The notes beneath the pieces are model-generated. The model was not told where the DNA came from and searched no databases. It saw nothing but the letters and a program-made list of their open reading frames with translations. Shown here piece by piece: positions 9,201-20,144 of a DNA stretch of 64,000 nt; the first letter of the stretch is position 1; each line of letters starts with the position of its first letter. Where the stretch lies: positions 117,501-181,500 of the forward strand of contig NZ_LNYZ01000010.1 of NCBI RefSeq assembly GCF_001468065.1. The letters are read 5' to 3'. Made by a program: the position numbers and the translations under genes. This DNA is from Legionella steigerwaltii (GTDB taxonomy: Bacteria > Pseudomonadota > Gammaproteobacteria > Legionellales > Legionellaceae).

Positions 9201-9743
9201 TTACTTATTTTTTTCTTTTCCATTAAAACGAGCAACACTTGACATAATTTCTTCAAAAGCAGCTTCAGGGCCAGCCCAGCCATTTAGCTTAACCCACTTA
9301 CCTTCTTCTAAGTCTTTATAATGGCTGAAAAAGTGCTCTAAAGATTTTAATAAATGTTCTGGAAGGTCTTCGTGTGTTTGAATTGATTGATATATTTTAG
9401 TAAGCTTATTCGTCGGAACAGCTAAGATTTTAGCGTCTATACCTGACTCATCAGTCATTTTTAACATTCCTACGGGTCGGCATGGAATCACTGTTCCACC
9501 GACAAGAGGAACAGGGGTTACAACAAGCACATCAACAGGATCTCCATCTTCAGATAAAGTGTTAGGAACATAACCATAATTGACTGGATAGAACATTGGT
9601 GTGGATAAAAAGCGGTCAACGAATAACACTCCAGACTCTTTATTTACTTCATATTTTACAGGTTCACTATGCATAGGGATTTCAATAATTACATTAATTT
9701 CTCTTGGTAAATCTCGACCACTGCTAATCTTCATTAAACTCAT
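9201..9743 (-). CDS. ppa: Inorganic pyrophosphatase
   Basis: The 180-residue protein is a typical bacterial family I pyrophosphatase. It hydrolyses pyrophosphate to phosphate in the cytoplasm, pulling biosynthetic reactions forward. It has the substrate-binding segment around [11 protein letters not shown] and the metal-binding signature [10 protein letters not shown] (about 66-75), followed by late KW and GW residues of the active site region. The ATG at 9743 has a strong GGGGAG site about eight bases upstream. The length equals that of the E. coli type. Confidence 0.97.
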   Translation of the reverse strand: MSLMKISSGRDLPREINVIIEIPMHSEPVKYEVNKESGVLFVDRFLSTPMFYPVNYGYVPNTLSEDGDPVDVLVVTPVPLVGGTVIPCRPVGMLKMTDESGIDAKILAVPTNKLTKIYQSIQTHEDLPEHLLKSLEHFFSHYKDLEEGKWVKLNGWAGPEAAFEEIMSSVARFNGKEKNK

Positions 9744-9949
9744 TTATTCATCTCCCCTCTTATTGAATAAAAATATACCTTGGTATTAATCCAGCTTGAA
9801 ATAAAAACAATTCCTATCACAACTAAGCGATTTTCATTTTTTTAAAAATGAATCTCTGCCGAATGCAGAATTATGATATAAAGCGGCTATTATGCGAAAA
9901 AACACGTTAAAAGGCAAAGAGAAGCTGTCGCATTATAAGCAATGCAATG

Positions 9950-9955
9950 TATAAT
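9950..9955 (+). promoter_or_regulatory. Putative -10 element for hinT
   Basis: A perfect TATAAT lies 30 bases before the hinT ATG. The matching -35 (GTCGCA at 9927-9932, spacing 17) is weak, with three of six consensus bases. Confidence 0.45.
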
Positions 9956-9957
9956 AG

Positions 9958-9977
9958 CTCATTTTAATCAAAATGAG
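9958..9977 (+). other. Perfect hairpin just upstream of hinT
   Basis: CTCATTTT and AAAATGAG form an eight-base-pair stem with an AATC loop. It lies right after the -10 element and ends eight bases before the start codon at 9985. The 3' arm contains the only purine-rich stretch that could serve as ribosome site (GAGA), so folding could limit initiation. Confidence 0.5.
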
Positions 9978-9984
9978 ATTGTCT

Positions 9985-10326
9985 ATGAATTGCTTGTTTT
10001 GCAAAATTGCACAGGGTGAGATCCCTGCATCAGTAGTTTTCGAAAATGATGAGATAATGGCTTTTCGTGATCTCAACCCGCAAGCTCCTAAACATCTGCT
10101 AATTATTCCGAAGCAACATATTGCTACACTGAATGATGCCAGCGATGAAAACCAGGCCCTGTTGGGAAAAATGATTTTAGGGGCAAAAAAAATTGCTCAA
10201 ACTGAAGGAATAAGTGACGCAGGTTATCGATTAGTTTTTAACATTAATCCCGATGGTGGCCAAACAGTATATCATATTCATTTACATTTACTGGGCGGAC
10301 GGCACATGACTTGGCCCCCAGGCTAG
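9985..10326 (+). CDS. hinT: HIT family purine nucleoside phosphoramidase
   Basis: The 113-residue product begins at M-N-C-L-F-C-K-I, the canonical HinT beginning. The earlier in-frame ATG at 9973 lies inside a hairpin and would add only four residues. The catalytic histidine triad is Y-H-I-H-L-H-L near the C-terminus, after the NPDGGQTVYH segment. HinT proteins hydrolyse AMP-lysine-type phosphoramidates. The folE gene follows nine bases later, so the two may share a transcript. Confidence 0.95.
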   Translation: MNCLFCKIAQGEIPASVVFENDEIMAFRDLNPQAPKHLLIIPKQHIATLNDASDENQALLGKMILGAKKIAQTEGISDAGYRLVFNINPDGGQTVYHIHLHLLGGRHMTWPPG

Positions 10327-10335
10327 GAAATAACT

Positions 10336-10881
10336 ATGGAAAAACTATATAAAGAACTGCTAACACAATTAGGTGAAGATGTAACTCGACAAGGCTTGAT
10401 TGATACGCCTGAGCGTGCAGCCAATGCTATCCGTTATTTGACTAAAGGCTATAATGAGAATCTAGAAGACATCATTAATGGTGCACTTTTTGATTCGGAC
10501 ATGAGTGAAATGGTTATAGTAAAGGATATAGAAATGTATTCTATGTGTGAACACCATTTACTCCCATTTCTTGGCAAATGTCATGTTGGATACATTCCCA
10601 ATGGGAAGGTAATAGGATTATCAAAAATAGCACGTATCGTTGATTATTTCGCCCGACGCCTGCAAATTCAAGAACGTTTAACCACAGAGATAGCAAATTG
10701 CTTGCAATCAATTACTGGTGCACGTGGTGTGGCTGTAGTTATCGAAGCGAAGCATCTGTGTATGATGATGCGGGGTGTTGAAAAGCAAAACTCAATAATG
10801 ACAACTTCAGTCATGCTTGGCGACATGCGTAATAACCCAACAAGTCGTGCCGAATTTTTAACTTTGACGCATGGCAATTAA
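10336..10881 (+). CDS. folE: GTP cyclohydrolase I
   Basis: The 181-residue protein catalyses GTP to dihydroneopterin triphosphate, the first step of folate (and tetrahydropterin) synthesis. The zinc-site motif [10 protein letters not shown] (about 69-78) and the [23 protein letters not shown] segment are both intact, and a second metal Cys lies in HLCMMMRGV. The AGGAA site upstream of ATG 10336 is good. Another folate gene, folP, lies at 37776-38651, not linked to it. Confidence 0.97.
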   Translation: MEKLYKELLTQLGEDVTRQGLIDTPERAANAIRYLTKGYNENLEDIINGALFDSDMSEMVIVKDIEMYSMCEHHLLPFLGKCHVGYIPNGKVIGLSKIARIVDYFARRLQIQERLTTEIANCLQSITGARGVAVVIEAKHLCMMMRGVEKQNSIMTTSVMLGDMRNNPTSRAEFLTLTHGN

Positions 10882-10917
10882 TCCATTTTTGGTTTCTTCA
10901 TTTCTAGTATGAATATC

Positions 10918-10957
10918 CTGGGGACTAGGCGTTCACGAAGGAGATACGCCGTCCCGG
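10918..10957. repeat. Palindromic element after folE
   Basis: GGGAC..GGCGT on the left pairs with ACGCC..GTCCC on the right, around a central purine-rich loop. It lies between folE and the repeat at 10988. It could act as a transcription end signal, but no U-tract follows. Confidence 0.45.
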
Positions 10958-10987
10958 GAAGTAAGAAATCTCTTGTACATAAAATGT

Positions 10988-11064
10988 GTAGCCCGGATTA
11001 AACCAAGTCGTATCCGGGATTAATAAGGATGCATCCCCGTATTACGCTACCTTAATACGGCTAC
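10988..11064. repeat. Palindromic intergenic repeat (GTAGCC...GGCTAC ends)
   Basis: The element begins GTAGCCCGGATT and ends AATACGGCTAC. Inside are inverted pairs of CCCGGAT/ATCCGGG and CGTATTACG/TTAATACG type. It is non-coding and lies between the ends of folE (plus) and pnp (minus). A partial copy of the right arm is seen near 9121. It looks like a member of a dispersed miniature repeat family. Confidence 0.6.
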
Positions 11065-11137
11065 CTATAGAATCTGACACCATCACAATTATGACTCTCC
11101 TCTTACATCAACATACAGGAGAGCCCATCAATAGAAT

Positions 11138-13315
11138 TTACTCTTCTTCACCTACACGATCATCCATATTCGCAGCATCTTGATGTTCTTCCTCAACGTG
11201 CTCTTCTACAACAGGCGCAGCAGCTGCTCCTTCTGCTTGAGGCTTATCTTTCCACTCAAGCTTCACGCGACCTTGCTTATCAATACCAGCAACAAATACT
11301 TCAATCTCTTGACCTTCTTGCAATACAGATTCAACCTTCTGTGAGCGGTCACTGCAGATTTGAGAAATATGGAGTAAGCCATCTTTTCCAGGCAAAAGGT
11401 TAATAAAAGCACCAAAATCAACGATCTTACTTACTTTGCCCTGATAGGTTTGGCCAACCTCAATTTCCGCAATTAACGCTTTAATTTGTTTTTGTGCTTC
11501 TTCCAATGCATTCATGTCTGGAGAAAATAATTGAACCACGCCAGTATCATCGATATCAATAGAAACACCTGTGCTTTCAATCAATCCTTTAATCGTTGCT
11601 CCACCTTTACCAATAATAGTCCGAATCTTGTCTTCAGCAACTTTCATAGTAGTAATTCGTGGTGCATGTTGCGATAATTCTTCTCTATGCTCTGATAATG
11701 CATTATTCATGACACCAAGAATGTGCAGACGACCTTCTAACGCCTGGTCTAGAGCCTGCTCCATAATTTCATTGGTAATACCGTGGATTTTAATGTCCAT
11801 TTGTAATGCAGTAATCCCATGCTCTGTTCCGGCAACTTTGAAGTCCATATCACCCAAATGGTCCTCATCACCTAATATATCCGTTAATACGGCATAACGC
11901 TCACCTTCTTTAATCAAACCCATTGCTACCCCAGCAACAGGAGCTTTCAATGGAACACCTGCATCCATTAATGCAAGGCTGGTACCACACACAGTAGCCA
12001 TTGAGCTTGAGCCATTTGATTCGGTGATTTCAGAGACAACTCTTAATACATAAGGAAATTCATTTGCCTCAGGCAATACCGCTATAAGCGCTCGTTTGGC
12101 TAAACGACCATGTCCAATTTCTCTACGCTTGGGACTTCCAACCATACCAGTCTCACCTACTGAATAGGGGGGGAAATTGTAATGCAACATAAATCGGTCT
12201 TTTGCTTCACCAGTGATATTATCTAACATTTGTGCATCACGATCATTACCTAGAGTAGCAACGACAATAGCTTGTGTTTCACCGCGAGTAAACAACACGG
12301 AACCGTGTGTTCTTTCTAAAAGTTTTGTCCGAATCGCAATAGGACGAACTGTCTTATGATCACGGCCATCAATTCGTGGTTCACCATCAAGGATTCGATT
12401 GCGTACAGTAGCGCGTTCTATTTCGACAAACATAGAGGCAATAACATCTGCTTTTAACTCATCGTTTTCAGCTTGCAAAGCAGCGATTGTTTGCTCTTTT
12501 AATTCGCCTAAACGCTGGTAACGCTCTTGCTTGTCTCTAATCAGATAGGCTGTCTCAACTTCCTGTTTTACCATATCAGCAATGCGTTCTTGCAAATGAG
12601 TATCAACTTCAGGAGGGTTCCATTCCCAACGGGTTTTCCCTGCTTGTGCTGCCAGTTCTTCTATCGCTTTGATCACATTTTTCATCATTTCATGACCAAA
12701 CATGATAGCGCCACGCATAATGTCTTCGCTCAATTCTTTAGCTTCTGACTCTACCATCAAAATAGCGTCTTTAGTTCCTGCAACCACTAAATCCAGTCTG
12801 GATTGCTCTAAGTCTTTGCGGCTCGGATTCAATAAATAAATGCCATCTCGATATCCAACACGCGCAGCTCCAATTGGTCCATTGAAAGGCACGCCAGAAA
12901 GGGCTAATGCAGCAGAAGAGGCAACCATTGCGACAATATCTGATGAAACTTCAGGGTTTAAAGAAAGAACTGTCACTATGACTTGGACTTCATTACAAAA
13001 ACCATCTGGGAATAATGGCCGAATAGGACGATCAATTAAGCGTGAAATTAATGTTTCATTATCAGATGGTCTACCTTCGCGTTTGTTAAATCCACCAGGG
13101 ATTTTACCTACTGCATAAAATTTTTCCTGGTAATTTACTGTGAGGGGGAAAAAATCATTCCCTTCGCCACCATCTTTTTTACCGACTACCGTAGCTAATA
13201 CTTGGGTGCCATTCATACTGGCTAATACTGCTCCATCAGCTTGTCGTGCAATTTCACCAGTTTCCAATATAAGAGTGTGGTCACCAAATGCTATTTCTTT
13301 TGTAAACTTAGCCAC
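11138..13315 (-). CDS. pnp: Polyribonucleotide nucleotidyltransferase (PNPase)
   Basis: The 725-residue protein has the full PNPase architecture: two RNase PH domains (about 1-215 and 305-545), a helical linker, a KH domain with the IGKGGATIK loop (about 560-615) and an S1 domain (about 620-690, with [19 protein letters not shown]), then an acidic tail. It degrades RNA from the 3' end by phosphorolysis and is a core enzyme of the RNA degradosome. It follows rpsO, with a hairpin between the two, as in E. coli, where pnp is autoregulated through its leader. Confidence 0.98.
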   Translation of the reverse strand: MAKFTKEIAFGDHTLILETGEIARQADGAVLASMNGTQVLATVVGKKDGGEGNDFFPLTVNYQEKFYAVGKIPGGFNKREGRPSDNETLISRLIDRPIRPLFPDGFCNEVQVIVTVLSLNPEVSSDIVAMVASSAALALSGVPFNGPIGAARVGYRDGIYLLNPSRKDLEQSRLDLVVAGTKDAILMVESEAKELSEDIMRGAIMFGHEMMKNVIKAIEELAAQAGKTRWEWNPPEVDTHLQERIADMVKQEVETAYLIRDKQERYQRLGELKEQTIAALQAENDELKADVIASMFVEIERATVRNRILDGEPRIDGRDHKTVRPIAIRTKLLERTHGSVLFTRGETQAIVVATLGNDRDAQMLDNITGEAKDRFMLHYNFPPYSVGETGMVGSPKRREIGHGRLAKRALIAVLPEANEFPYVLRVVSEITESNGSSSMATVCGTSLALMDAGVPLKAPVAGVAMGLIKEGERYAVLTDILGDEDHLGDMDFKVAGTEHGITALQMDIKIHGITNEIMEQALDQALEGRLHILGVMNNALSEHREELSQHAPRITTMKVAEDKIRTIIGKGGATIKGLIESTGVSIDIDDTGVVQLFSPDMNALEEAQKQIKALIAEIEVGQTYQGKVSKIVDFGAFINLLPGKDGLLHISQICSDRSQKVESVLQEGQEIEVFVAGIDKQGRVKLEWKDKPQAEGAAAAPVVEEHVEEEHQDAANMDDRVGEEE

Positions 13316-13344
13316 GTAATCTTCCTCATTAAGTAATTATAACG

Positions 13345-13372
13345 AAAAAAAGGCGCAGAAAATTGCGCCTTT
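13345..13372 (-). terminator. Intrinsic terminator between rpsO and pnp
   Basis: Read on the minus strand, AAAGGCGCA pairs with TGCGCCTTT around a six-base loop and is followed by a run of T. It comes after rpsO and 30 bases before the pnp ATG. It probably terminates part of the rpsO transcripts and may be the processing site for pnp leader control, as known in E. coli. Confidence 0.85.
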
Positions 13373-13426
13373 ATTTAAAGTATTTTTTATAAAGTACATT
13401 TCTAAAGAAATGTTCTTGCTCAGCAA

Positions 13427-13702
13427 TCAATAAGAATCTCTCAGTTCCAGACTTTGGATCAATGTTTGATATCGAGCTTCATCGTTACGCTTTAAATATT
13501 TTAATAACTTACGACGCTTATTAACGAGTTGTTGTAGTCCACGTCGGGAATGGAAATCTTTTTTGTGCTCTTTAAAATGCTCAGTTAAATATTTAATGCG
13601 GCTTGTAATAATAGAAACCTGAACTTCAGGCGAACCTGTATCTTTATCGGAACGCTTATATTCTTTAACGATTGCTGCTTTATCTGCGCTGTTTAGCGAC
13701 AT
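13427..13702 (-). CDS. rpsO: 30S ribosomal protein S15
   Basis: The 91-residue protein includes the initiator Met and has the S15 signature [25 protein letters not shown] (central helix pair) and the [11 protein letters not shown] segment. It binds the three-way junction of 16S rRNA early in 30S assembly. It stands between truB and pnp in the classic order. A 142-base gap separates it from truB, room for its own promoter. Confidence 0.98.
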   Translation of the reverse strand: MSLNSADKAAIVKEYKRSDKDTGSPEVQVSIITSRIKYLTEHFKEHKKDFHSRRGLQQLVNKRRKLLKYLKRNDEARYQTLIQSLELRDSY

Positions 13703-13844
13703 TATACACTCCTGGAACTACTAAGTATTCATTTAAAGGCGAACATTCTACCAAGGCATGTCCAACGAAACAAGTACTGAAAATTATTTTTGTGCAAAAA
13801 ATTTCATATTTAGTTGAGATTGTTTCTTTTATAACGTTAAAAAA

Positions 13845-14747
13845 TTAAAAAGAAAGCAATCGTTTCGCTTTAATGTCACCCTGTATATTTCGTTCACCTA
13901 ACCCAATAAATTGCGCCTTCTCATCATAAAGACGAACACAATCTACTTCTCCAACACCTATTTTATTTGTCACTACTCTGCCTTGGCGAATTGAAACGAC
14001 CTCATCATCCAAAAGAGTTACTTGTGCAAAGTGGTTAACTGCTCTATCCATAGGAACTAAACAATCCATTCTTTCGGAAACAGACATTGCCTCCAATTCA
14101 TCCAGCGAATACATTGGCATAGTATCTAAACCCGATGTATAAACTCTATGTAACCGAGTCACATGCGCTCCTACTCCTAATACATCACCAATATCTTCAA
14201 CTAAGTTACGAATATAAGTTCCCTTGCTACATGTCACCGTGAGCGAAAATTGAATTCCATCAAAAGCAGTAAGTTGTAAATTACTAATCAGGATCTCTCG
14301 TGCTTCTCTCTCTATATTGATCCCTTCTCTGGCAAAACGGTAAAGAGGTTTTCCGTTATGCTTTAAAGCAGAAAACATCGAAGGTATCTGCTTTATATAG
14401 CCTGTATGTTGTATCAGTGCATCCAATAACTGTTCCTCAGAAATTGTAAACGCATCAACGCGCGCAATCACCTCTCCTGTAGCATCAGCAGTATTGGTTT
14501 TAATACCCAACAAACCCGTCGTTTCATAACATTTATCTGCATCAAGTAAAAACTGACATACTTTAGTCGCTTCACCAAAACAAAGTGGTAACATGCCAGT
14601 CGCTAATGGATCTAAACTTCCAGTATGCCCAGCCTTTTGTGCGCCTAACAGCCTCTTTGCTCTTTGTAAGGCTTTATTAGAGGTCATTCCTTCTGATTTA
14701 TTCAGCAATAAAATTCCATCTAGTGCTAAAGATTTATTCGCTTTCAT
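13845..14747 (-). CDS. truB: tRNA pseudouridine(55) synthase
   Basis: The 300-residue protein has the TruB catalytic motif [12 protein letters not shown] with Asp46 as nucleophile, the KxPxxYSALK-like segment ([18 protein letters not shown]) and [10 protein letters not shown]. It makes pseudouridine in the T-loop of tRNAs. It has a C-terminal PUA-like region. Its start overlaps the rbfA end by 14 bases, so they are translationally coupled. Confidence 0.97.
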   Translation of the reverse strand: MKANKSLALDGILLLNKSEGMTSNKALQRAKRLLGAQKAGHTGSLDPLATGMLPLCFGEATKVCQFLLDADKCYETTGLLGIKTNTADATGEVIARVDAFTISEEQLLDALIQHTGYIKQIPSMFSALKHNGKPLYRFAREGINIEREAREILISNLQLTAFDGIQFSLTVTCSKGTYIRNLVEDIGDVLGVGAHVTRLHRVYTSGLDTMPMYSLDELEAMSVSERMDCLVPMDRAVNHFAQVTLLDDEVVSIRQGRVVTNKIGVGEVDCVRLYDEKAQFIGLGERNIQGDIKAKRLLSF

Positions 14748-15105
14748 TATCTTCTGGAGTTTGCGGATTCACTTTATCGATGAGACGGCTTAAACGTTGT
14801 CCATATTCTATTGATTCATCATATACAAAATGCAGTTGAGGAACTGTGCGCAAAGTAATACTGCGTGCCAAAGCGCTACGTAAATAGCTAGAAGCAGCAT
14901 TTAAAATTGCTTCAGCAGTTTTTTTGTCATCATTGAGCACGGTAAAATATACTTTGGCATGCCCTAAATCAGCAGCAACTTTTACTGCTGATATAGTCAC
15001 AAAGCCTGTTAAGCGCGGATCTTTTACTTCCTTAGGTATTATCTGAGCTAGCTTTCGCTGAATCATCTCAGCGACACGATCTGTACGTTTAAAATTATGA
15101 CCCAT
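14734..15105 (-). CDS. rbfA: Ribosome-binding factor A
   Basis: The 123-residue protein has the RbfA features: [10 protein letters not shown] near the start, [12 protein letters not shown], and an alternating charged and hydrophobic KH-like fold ending at VYDESIEYG. It helps mature the 5' end of 16S rRNA during cold growth. It starts two bases after infB ends and overlaps truB. Confidence 0.97.
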   Translation of the reverse strand: MGHNFKRTDRVAEMIQRKLAQIIPKEVKDPRLTGFVTISAVKVAADLGHAKVYFTVLNDDKKTAEAILNAASSYLRSALARSITLRTVPQLHFVYDESIEYGQRLSRLIDKVNPQTPEDNESE

Positions 15106-15107
15106 CT

Positions 15108-17711
15108 TTATAAATCACGCTTAATTTCTACTGTTTCGTATACTTCGATTAGATCACCTGGTTTTACATCATTGTAATTTTTGACGCCAATACCGCATTC
15201 AAATCCTTGGCGAACCTCAACCACATCGTCTTTAAATCTTCTTAATGATTCCAAAGTTCCTTCATAGATGACCACATTAGCACGCAGTACACGAATAGGG
15301 TTATTACGTTTAATAACACCTTCAACAACCATACAACCTGCAATAGCGCCAATTTTAGGTGATTTGAACACATCACGAACTTCGGCAATACCAATAATTT
15401 CTTCTTTAAATTGCGGAGCAAGCATGCCTGTTAAAGCACCCTTGATCTGATCAACAATATCGTAAATAACGCTGTAATAATGTAAAGGTACTGATTCATG
15501 CTCAGCCAATTTCTTAGCGCTGCTATCAGCTCTGACATTAAAGCCAACTAAAATTGCGTTAGATGCTATAGCCAAATGCACATCAGATTCAGTGATACCA
15601 CCTACACCACTTGAAATAACTTCAACCTTGACTTCATCGGTAGATAATTTCACTAATGCATCTGAAATCGCTTCGAGGGAACCTTGAACATCTGCTTTAA
15701 GCACTACATTAAGTACTTTTGACTCTCCAGCAGCCATATTTTCCATGATGCCTTCAATCGTTGATTTTTGTCGTCTGGCAAGTTTTACATCACGGAATTT
15801 ACCTTGACGGAACAAAGCCACTTCTCTTGCTTTTTTCTCATCAGGAACAACAACCGCTTCATCTCCAGCATGAGGAATTGCTGATAAGCCAAGAACTTCA
15901 ACTGGAATGGATGGGCCAGCACTATCAACCATATCCCCATTATCACCAACGAGTGCACGCACCCTACCGTACTGAAAGCCAGCAAGCAAAATATCCCCTT
16001 TGTGTAGGGTTCCACTTTGCACTAACACTGTTGCTACGGGGCCTCTACCTTTATCCAGGCGTGACTCGATGACTACACCTTTAGCAGCACCATCAGTAAC
16101 CGCAGTCAGTTCTAAAACTTCAGATTGCAATAATATTGCATCAAGTAAATCATCAATACCCATGCCTGATTTGGCTGAGATATTGATAAACATAGTATCA
16201 CCACCCCATGCCTCTGGAATTACTTCATGCACCGATAGTTCATTCATAACTCGGTCGGGATCAGCATCTGGTTTATCCATTTTATTAATTGCAACGATTA
16301 TCGGAACCTTTGCTGCTTTTGCGTGTTGAATCGCCTCAATCGTTTGTGGTTTAACTCCATCATCTGCAGCAACGATCAAGATAACGATATCTGTGACTTT
16401 CGCACCACGAGCTCTCATTGCGGTAAATGCAGCATGGCCCGGGGTATCTAAGAAGGTAACATCACCCTTAGGCGTGCTCACATGATAAGCACCAATATGT
16501 TGCGTAATACCACCTGCTTCTCCAATAGCAACTTTGGTTCGACGGATGTAGTCAAGTAAAGACGTTTTACCATGATCCACATGCCCCATAATTGTAACTA
16601 CAGGCGCTCTGGATTCAGTCACACTACCCTTAGTAATCGACTCTCCTAAACCAACTTCGATTGCATCTTCTTTGATTACATGCGCCTTATGTCCCATCTC
16701 TTCAACAACAATAACTGCTGTTTCTTGATCAATAACTTGGTTTATGGTTGCCATTGCTCCAAGTGACATCATTATTTTAATAACTTCGGCAGCTTTTACA
16801 GACATTCTTTTTGCTAACTCAGCAACTGTAATAGTTTCTGGGATTAAAACCTCTCTGACAACGGGTGCTGTTGGCAATGCAAAACCATGTTTTAATGATT
16901 CTTCAGCTTCCCTAAGTTTTTCTGATTTCTCAACCCCTTTTCGTTTTTTAAATTTATTACGTCCGCTTCGTCTATGTCCTTCTTGCTCTTCTTCATCACG
17001 CTCGTAAATCGATTGATATTTTGGTTTTTTCTTGGCTTTTCTAAAGTCTGATGCGTCTGACTCAGTTCCTTGATCTACATGTTTCTTTTTAGCTTGCTTT
17101 TCTAATCTATGTTCTTCTTTTGCAGGAACTTCTTCAATGTCTCCAAGGGTGCTTGTATTTTCAAGAACTTCAGTAGAAAAAGTTTCCAAGAGATCTTCAG
17201 TTTTTTCTTCCAGTGCCTTTTCTTCTAACTCAGGTTCTTCTTTTGTTTCAACATCAACATCAGCAGTTTCAACAATATTTTCAGCCTCAGCGGGAGTTTC
17301 AGATAAACTTTCTGGAGCTGCTTCTGCAGGATGGCGCTCAACTGCAATCTGATTTTCTTCAGGCATAACAACAGGTTCTTCAATCTCAGATTGCTGCTCA
17401 GCTATTGGAGTGCGTTTTACAAAGACTTTTTTCTTACGAACTTCAACACTCACGGTTTTTCCACTATGAGCATCATGGCCAACAGTGACTTGCGATAAAC
17501 TTTTTCGTCTTAAAGTAATTCTTTCAGGCGAAACATTCACGTCGCGCAGAGAACTCCTCTTCAAATGATTGAGTAGGATCCGCTTTTGCTCTTCGTTCAC
17601 AGTCTGTTGGTCATCGGTAAAAGACAACCCTGCTTCCTGTAACTGGTTCAATAAGCGTTCAACCGGAATACCAACGACTTGAGCTAATTGTTTAACCGTC
17701 ACATCCGCCAT
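15108..17711 (-). CDS. infB: Translation initiation factor IF-2
   Basis: The 867-residue protein begins with an IF2_N domain (1-50), then a long charged, Glu/Lys-rich stretch (about 60-290), a second IF2_N domain (about 290-345) and the GTPase with GHVDHGKT (about 375), DTPGHAAF and NKMD motifs, then domains that bind initiator tRNA. It places fMet-tRNA on the 30S subunit. The initiator tRNA gene lies just upstream of this operon. Internal starts for shorter IF-2 forms are possible, but none is obvious. Confidence 0.98.
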   Translation of the reverse strand: MADVTVKQLAQVVGIPVERLLNQLQEAGLSFTDDQQTVNEEQKRILLNHLKRSSLRDVNVSPERITLRRKSLSQVTVGHDAHSGKTVSVEVRKKKVFVKRTPIAEQQSEIEEPVVMPEENQIAVERHPAEAAPESLSETPAEAENIVETADVDVETKEEPELEEKALEEKTEDLLETFSTEVLENTSTLGDIEEVPAKEEHRLEKQAKKKHVDQGTESDASDFRKAKKKPKYQSIYERDEEEQEGHRRSGRNKFKKRKGVEKSEKLREAEESLKHGFALPTAPVVREVLIPETITVAELAKRMSVKAAEVIKIMMSLGAMATINQVIDQETAVIVVEEMGHKAHVIKEDAIEVGLGESITKGSVTESRAPVVTIMGHVDHGKTSLLDYIRRTKVAIGEAGGITQHIGAYHVSTPKGDVTFLDTPGHAAFTAMRARGAKVTDIVILIVAADDGVKPQTIEAIQHAKAAKVPIIVAINKMDKPDADPDRVMNELSVHEVIPEAWGGDTMFINISAKSGMGIDDLLDAILLQSEVLELTAVTDGAAKGVVIESRLDKGRGPVATVLVQSGTLHKGDILLAGFQYGRVRALVGDNGDMVDSAGPSIPVEVLGLSAIPHAGDEAVVVPDEKKAREVALFRQGKFRDVKLARRQKSTIEGIMENMAAGESKVLNVVLKADVQGSLEAISDALVKLSTDEVKVEVISSGVGGITESDVHLAIASNAILVGFNVRADSSAKKLAEHESVPLHYYSVIYDIVDQIKGALTGMLAPQFKEEIIGIAEVRDVFKSPKIGAIAGCMVVEGVIKRNNPIRVLRANVVIYEGTLESLRRFKDDVVEVRQGFECGIGVKNYNDVKPGDLIEVYETVEIKRDL

Positions 17712-17800
17712 ATTTTAATCCCCTTTCAGCAGTTATATTCATCAATCTAAGAACAGAACTGCATATTTGCACTACATTAATTTATAATAAATCCATAGCC

Positions 17801-19279
17801 TTATAAAAACCATGGTTCTCTGGCCTTCATAATCAAAGCTCCGGCCTTTTCTTCAGTAATCCCTTCAATTTCTAACAGCTCATCCACAGATTGCTCAGCT
17901 AAATCTTCCATGGAAGTAATCCCTTTCGCGGCTAATTTCTTAGCTAACTCTTCAGTCATACCTTCCATTGAGAGTAGTGATTCATCAGGTGAACCAGATA
18001 GCTCTTTACCCGATGAAAGAGCCATAGTGAGTAATTTATCGTTTGCTCTATTTCTTAGTTCTTCAACAATTTCTTCATCAAATTCGTCTATAGCGAGTAA
18101 TTCTTCCTTGGGTACATAAGCTATTTCTTCAAGAGAAGAAAAACCATGTGCTACAAGTAATGTAGCAATTTCTTCATCAATTTCCAGTGCAGAAGTAAAT
18201 AACTTAACAATTTTGCTCGATTCTTCCAAATTCTTATTTTCAAATTCATCTGTAGTCATTACATTCAAGGTCCAGCCAGTTAATTGGCTTGCCAATCGAA
18301 CGTTTTGCCCATTGCGACCAATTGCTTGGGATAATTGATCCTTTTCTACTGCCAGATCCATTGTATGCGTATCTTCATCAACAACAATGGAAGAAATTTC
18401 TGCTGGAGCCATAGCATTAATGACTAATTGGGCCGGATTGTCATCCCATAAAATAATGTCTACACGCTCTCCCCCCAGTTCACTAGAAACAGCTTGAACT
18501 CGAGCGCCACGCATACCAACGCAAGCGCCTACAGGATCAATTCTTCCATCGTTAGTTTTTACTGCAATTTTAGCTCTGTTTCCGGGATCCCGTGCCGCAG
18601 CTTTAACTTCAATAACATTTTCACCAATTTCTGGTACTTCAATTCGGAAGAGCTCTATAAGCATTTCATTACGAGTACGACTCACAAATAGCTGTGGACC
18701 ACGTGCTTGGGGTGTTATCTCATATAAATAAGCACGAACTCTATCATTTGGACGAAACATCTCATGTGGTAACATCTCATTACGTGGTAGAAAAGCCTCC
18801 GCTTTACCACCTAAATCAATTATAATATTATCGCGTGTTACTTTCTTAACAGTGCCATAAATCAATTGTCCTAGCTTGCTTCTAAATTGATCGATTACCA
18901 GCTCACGCTCAGCTTCTCTAACTTTTTGCATAATAACTTGGCGTGCCGCCTGAGCTTCAATTCTTCCAAATTCAATCGAAGGGATTGATTCTTCAATGCG
19001 TTCACCAATTTTTGCTGCGGGATTACGTTCTTTTGCTTGCTCTAGAGTTAATTGGCGATCCGGATGTTCTAGCTCATCATCAGCTAGTACATCCCAATAT
19101 CTAAAGGTTTCATAGTCACCAGTGCGGGGATCTAGTTTTATTCGTACACCTATATCTAAACCAAAGATCTTGCGAGTTGCAGACTCCAATGCGGCCTGAA
19201 TGGCAAGTATAATTACATCTTTACTTACACCTCTTTCGTTTGATAACGCCTCTGCAACTAGTAACAATTCTTTGCTCAT
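17801..19279 (-). CDS. nusA: Transcription termination/antitermination protein NusA
   Basis: The 492-residue protein has an N-terminal polymerase-binding domain, an S1 domain (about 135-200), two KH domains (with VGMRGARVQ and IGRNGQNVR loops) and, at the C-terminus, two helix-hairpin-helix repeats rich in acidic residues (about 360-490). The double C-terminal repeat is the gamma-proteobacterial form that contacts the alpha subunit. It is the second gene of rimP-nusA-infB. Confidence 0.98.
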   Translation of the reverse strand: MSKELLLVAEALSNERGVSKDVIILAIQAALESATRKIFGLDIGVRIKLDPRTGDYETFRYWDVLADDELEHPDRQLTLEQAKERNPAAKIGERIEESIPSIEFGRIEAQAARQVIMQKVREAERELVIDQFRSKLGQLIYGTVKKVTRDNIIIDLGGKAEAFLPRNEMLPHEMFRPNDRVRAYLYEITPQARGPQLFVSRTRNEMLIELFRIEVPEIGENVIEVKAAARDPGNRAKIAVKTNDGRIDPVGACVGMRGARVQAVSSELGGERVDIILWDDNPAQLVINAMAPAEISSIVVDEDTHTMDLAVEKDQLSQAIGRNGQNVRLASQLTGWTLNVMTTDEFENKNLEESSKIVKLFTSALEIDEEIATLLVAHGFSSLEEIAYVPKEELLAIDEFDEEIVEELRNRANDKLLTMALSSGKELSGSPDESLLSMEGMTEELAKKLAAKGITSMEDLAEQSVDELLEIEGITEEKAGALIMKAREPWFL

Positions 19280-19290
19280 TGTTCGCCTCT

Positions 19291-19734
19291 CTATACTGTC
19301 AAACTTGCTTTCACAATATTTGAAAAAAGTAATTCTTGATCTTCGTTATTTACGTTAAGTACCAAAGAGCTCTCAGATACTGAGACAATAGTACCTGTAA
19401 ATTTACGCTTACCAGCAACTGGTTTAAAAGTTTTTACTTGTATTTCGTTCCCTATATAACGCTGATATTGCCAACCTTTAAATAAAGGTCTTGGAATACC
19501 AGGTGATGATACTTCCAAGCTGTAATTTCCAGGAACTGGATCTTCTACATCAAGCAAAGCACTGACTTGATGACTCACGGCTTCACAGTCATCAATTCCT
19601 ATTCCATCGGCCTTGTCAATGTATATTCGCAATAAAGAATGTCTACCTTGTGAAAGATATTCACATCCCCAAAGCTCATAGCCCATATCATTGATTGTAG
19701 GCTCTAATAAATGTTCCAACTCATCTTGTATCAT
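19291..19734 (-). CDS. rimP: Ribosome maturation factor RimP
   Basis: The 147-residue protein has the RimP motifs [23 protein letters not shown] and [15 protein letters not shown]. It is needed for 30S assembly. It is the first protein gene of the operon, 11 bases ahead of nusA and following tRNA-fMet, as in the E. coli metY operon. Confidence 0.96.
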   Translation of the reverse strand: MIQDELEHLLEPTINDMGYELWGCEYLSQGRHSLLRIYIDKADGIGIDDCEAVSHQVSALLDVEDPVPGNYSLEVSSPGIPRPLFKGWQYQRYIGNEIQVKTFKPVAGKRKFTGTIVSVSESSLVLNVNNEDQELLFSNIVKASLTV

Positions 19735-19782
19735 AGTATTAACAAACCAAAAAGGGGTACATGCCTAATACAAATACAATAT

Positions 19783-19874
19783 AGTAGCCTGAGTTCAGGA
19801 AGGGACTTAACTCTGGAAAATGATTACCAACAAAACAATGTTTCCGAGCACGACCTTGACTTCACTGGGCTACT
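19783..19874. other. Inverted repeat in the rimP upstream region
   Basis: AGTAGCC (19783-19789) is matched by GGCTACT (19868-19874), with a smaller GAGTT/AACTC hairpin inside (19791-19813). The block lies between the tRNA-fMet terminator and rimP. It could be part of the operon leader or the remains of a small repeat. Confidence 0.4.
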
Positions 19875-19907
19875 ACAATCTTTTAGTGCAGTTACAAATT
19901 ATACATA

Positions 19908-19933
19908 ATAAAAAACCCCATAAATGGGGTTCT
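19908..19933 (-). terminator. Intrinsic terminator after tRNA-fMet
   Basis: Read on the minus strand, an AACCCCA/TGGGGTT stem with a short loop is followed by at least six T. It lies eight bases past the CCA end of the tRNA, so most tRNA transcripts probably stop before rimP. Confidence 0.85.
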
Positions 19934-19940
19934 AAATAAG

Positions 19941-20017
<77 letters not shown>

Positions 20018-20030
20018 TCAACTGATGGCA

Positions 20031-20059
20031 AGTATACTGAGAGTCAGTACTCTTAGCAA
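20031..20059 (-). promoter_or_regulatory. Promoter for tRNA-fMet
   Basis: On the minus strand TTGCTA and TATACT are spaced by exactly 17 bases, with the tRNA 5' end 13 bases after the -10 element. This is close to the sigma-70 consensus. Confidence 0.8.
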
Positions 20060-20100
20060 GTACTTTCGCTAAGAATACAAATAAATATGTGTTCTACATT

Positions 20101-20127
20101 AAAAAAACTCTGATTCTTCTAATCAGA
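20101..20127 (-). terminator. Intrinsic terminator of the nuo operon
   Basis: Read on the minus strand, TCTGATT and AATCAGA form a seven-base-pair stem with a five-base loop, followed by G and seven T. It lies 18 bases after the nuoN stop. Confidence 0.88.
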
Positions 20128-20144
20128 AACAGATTATTTTACTT

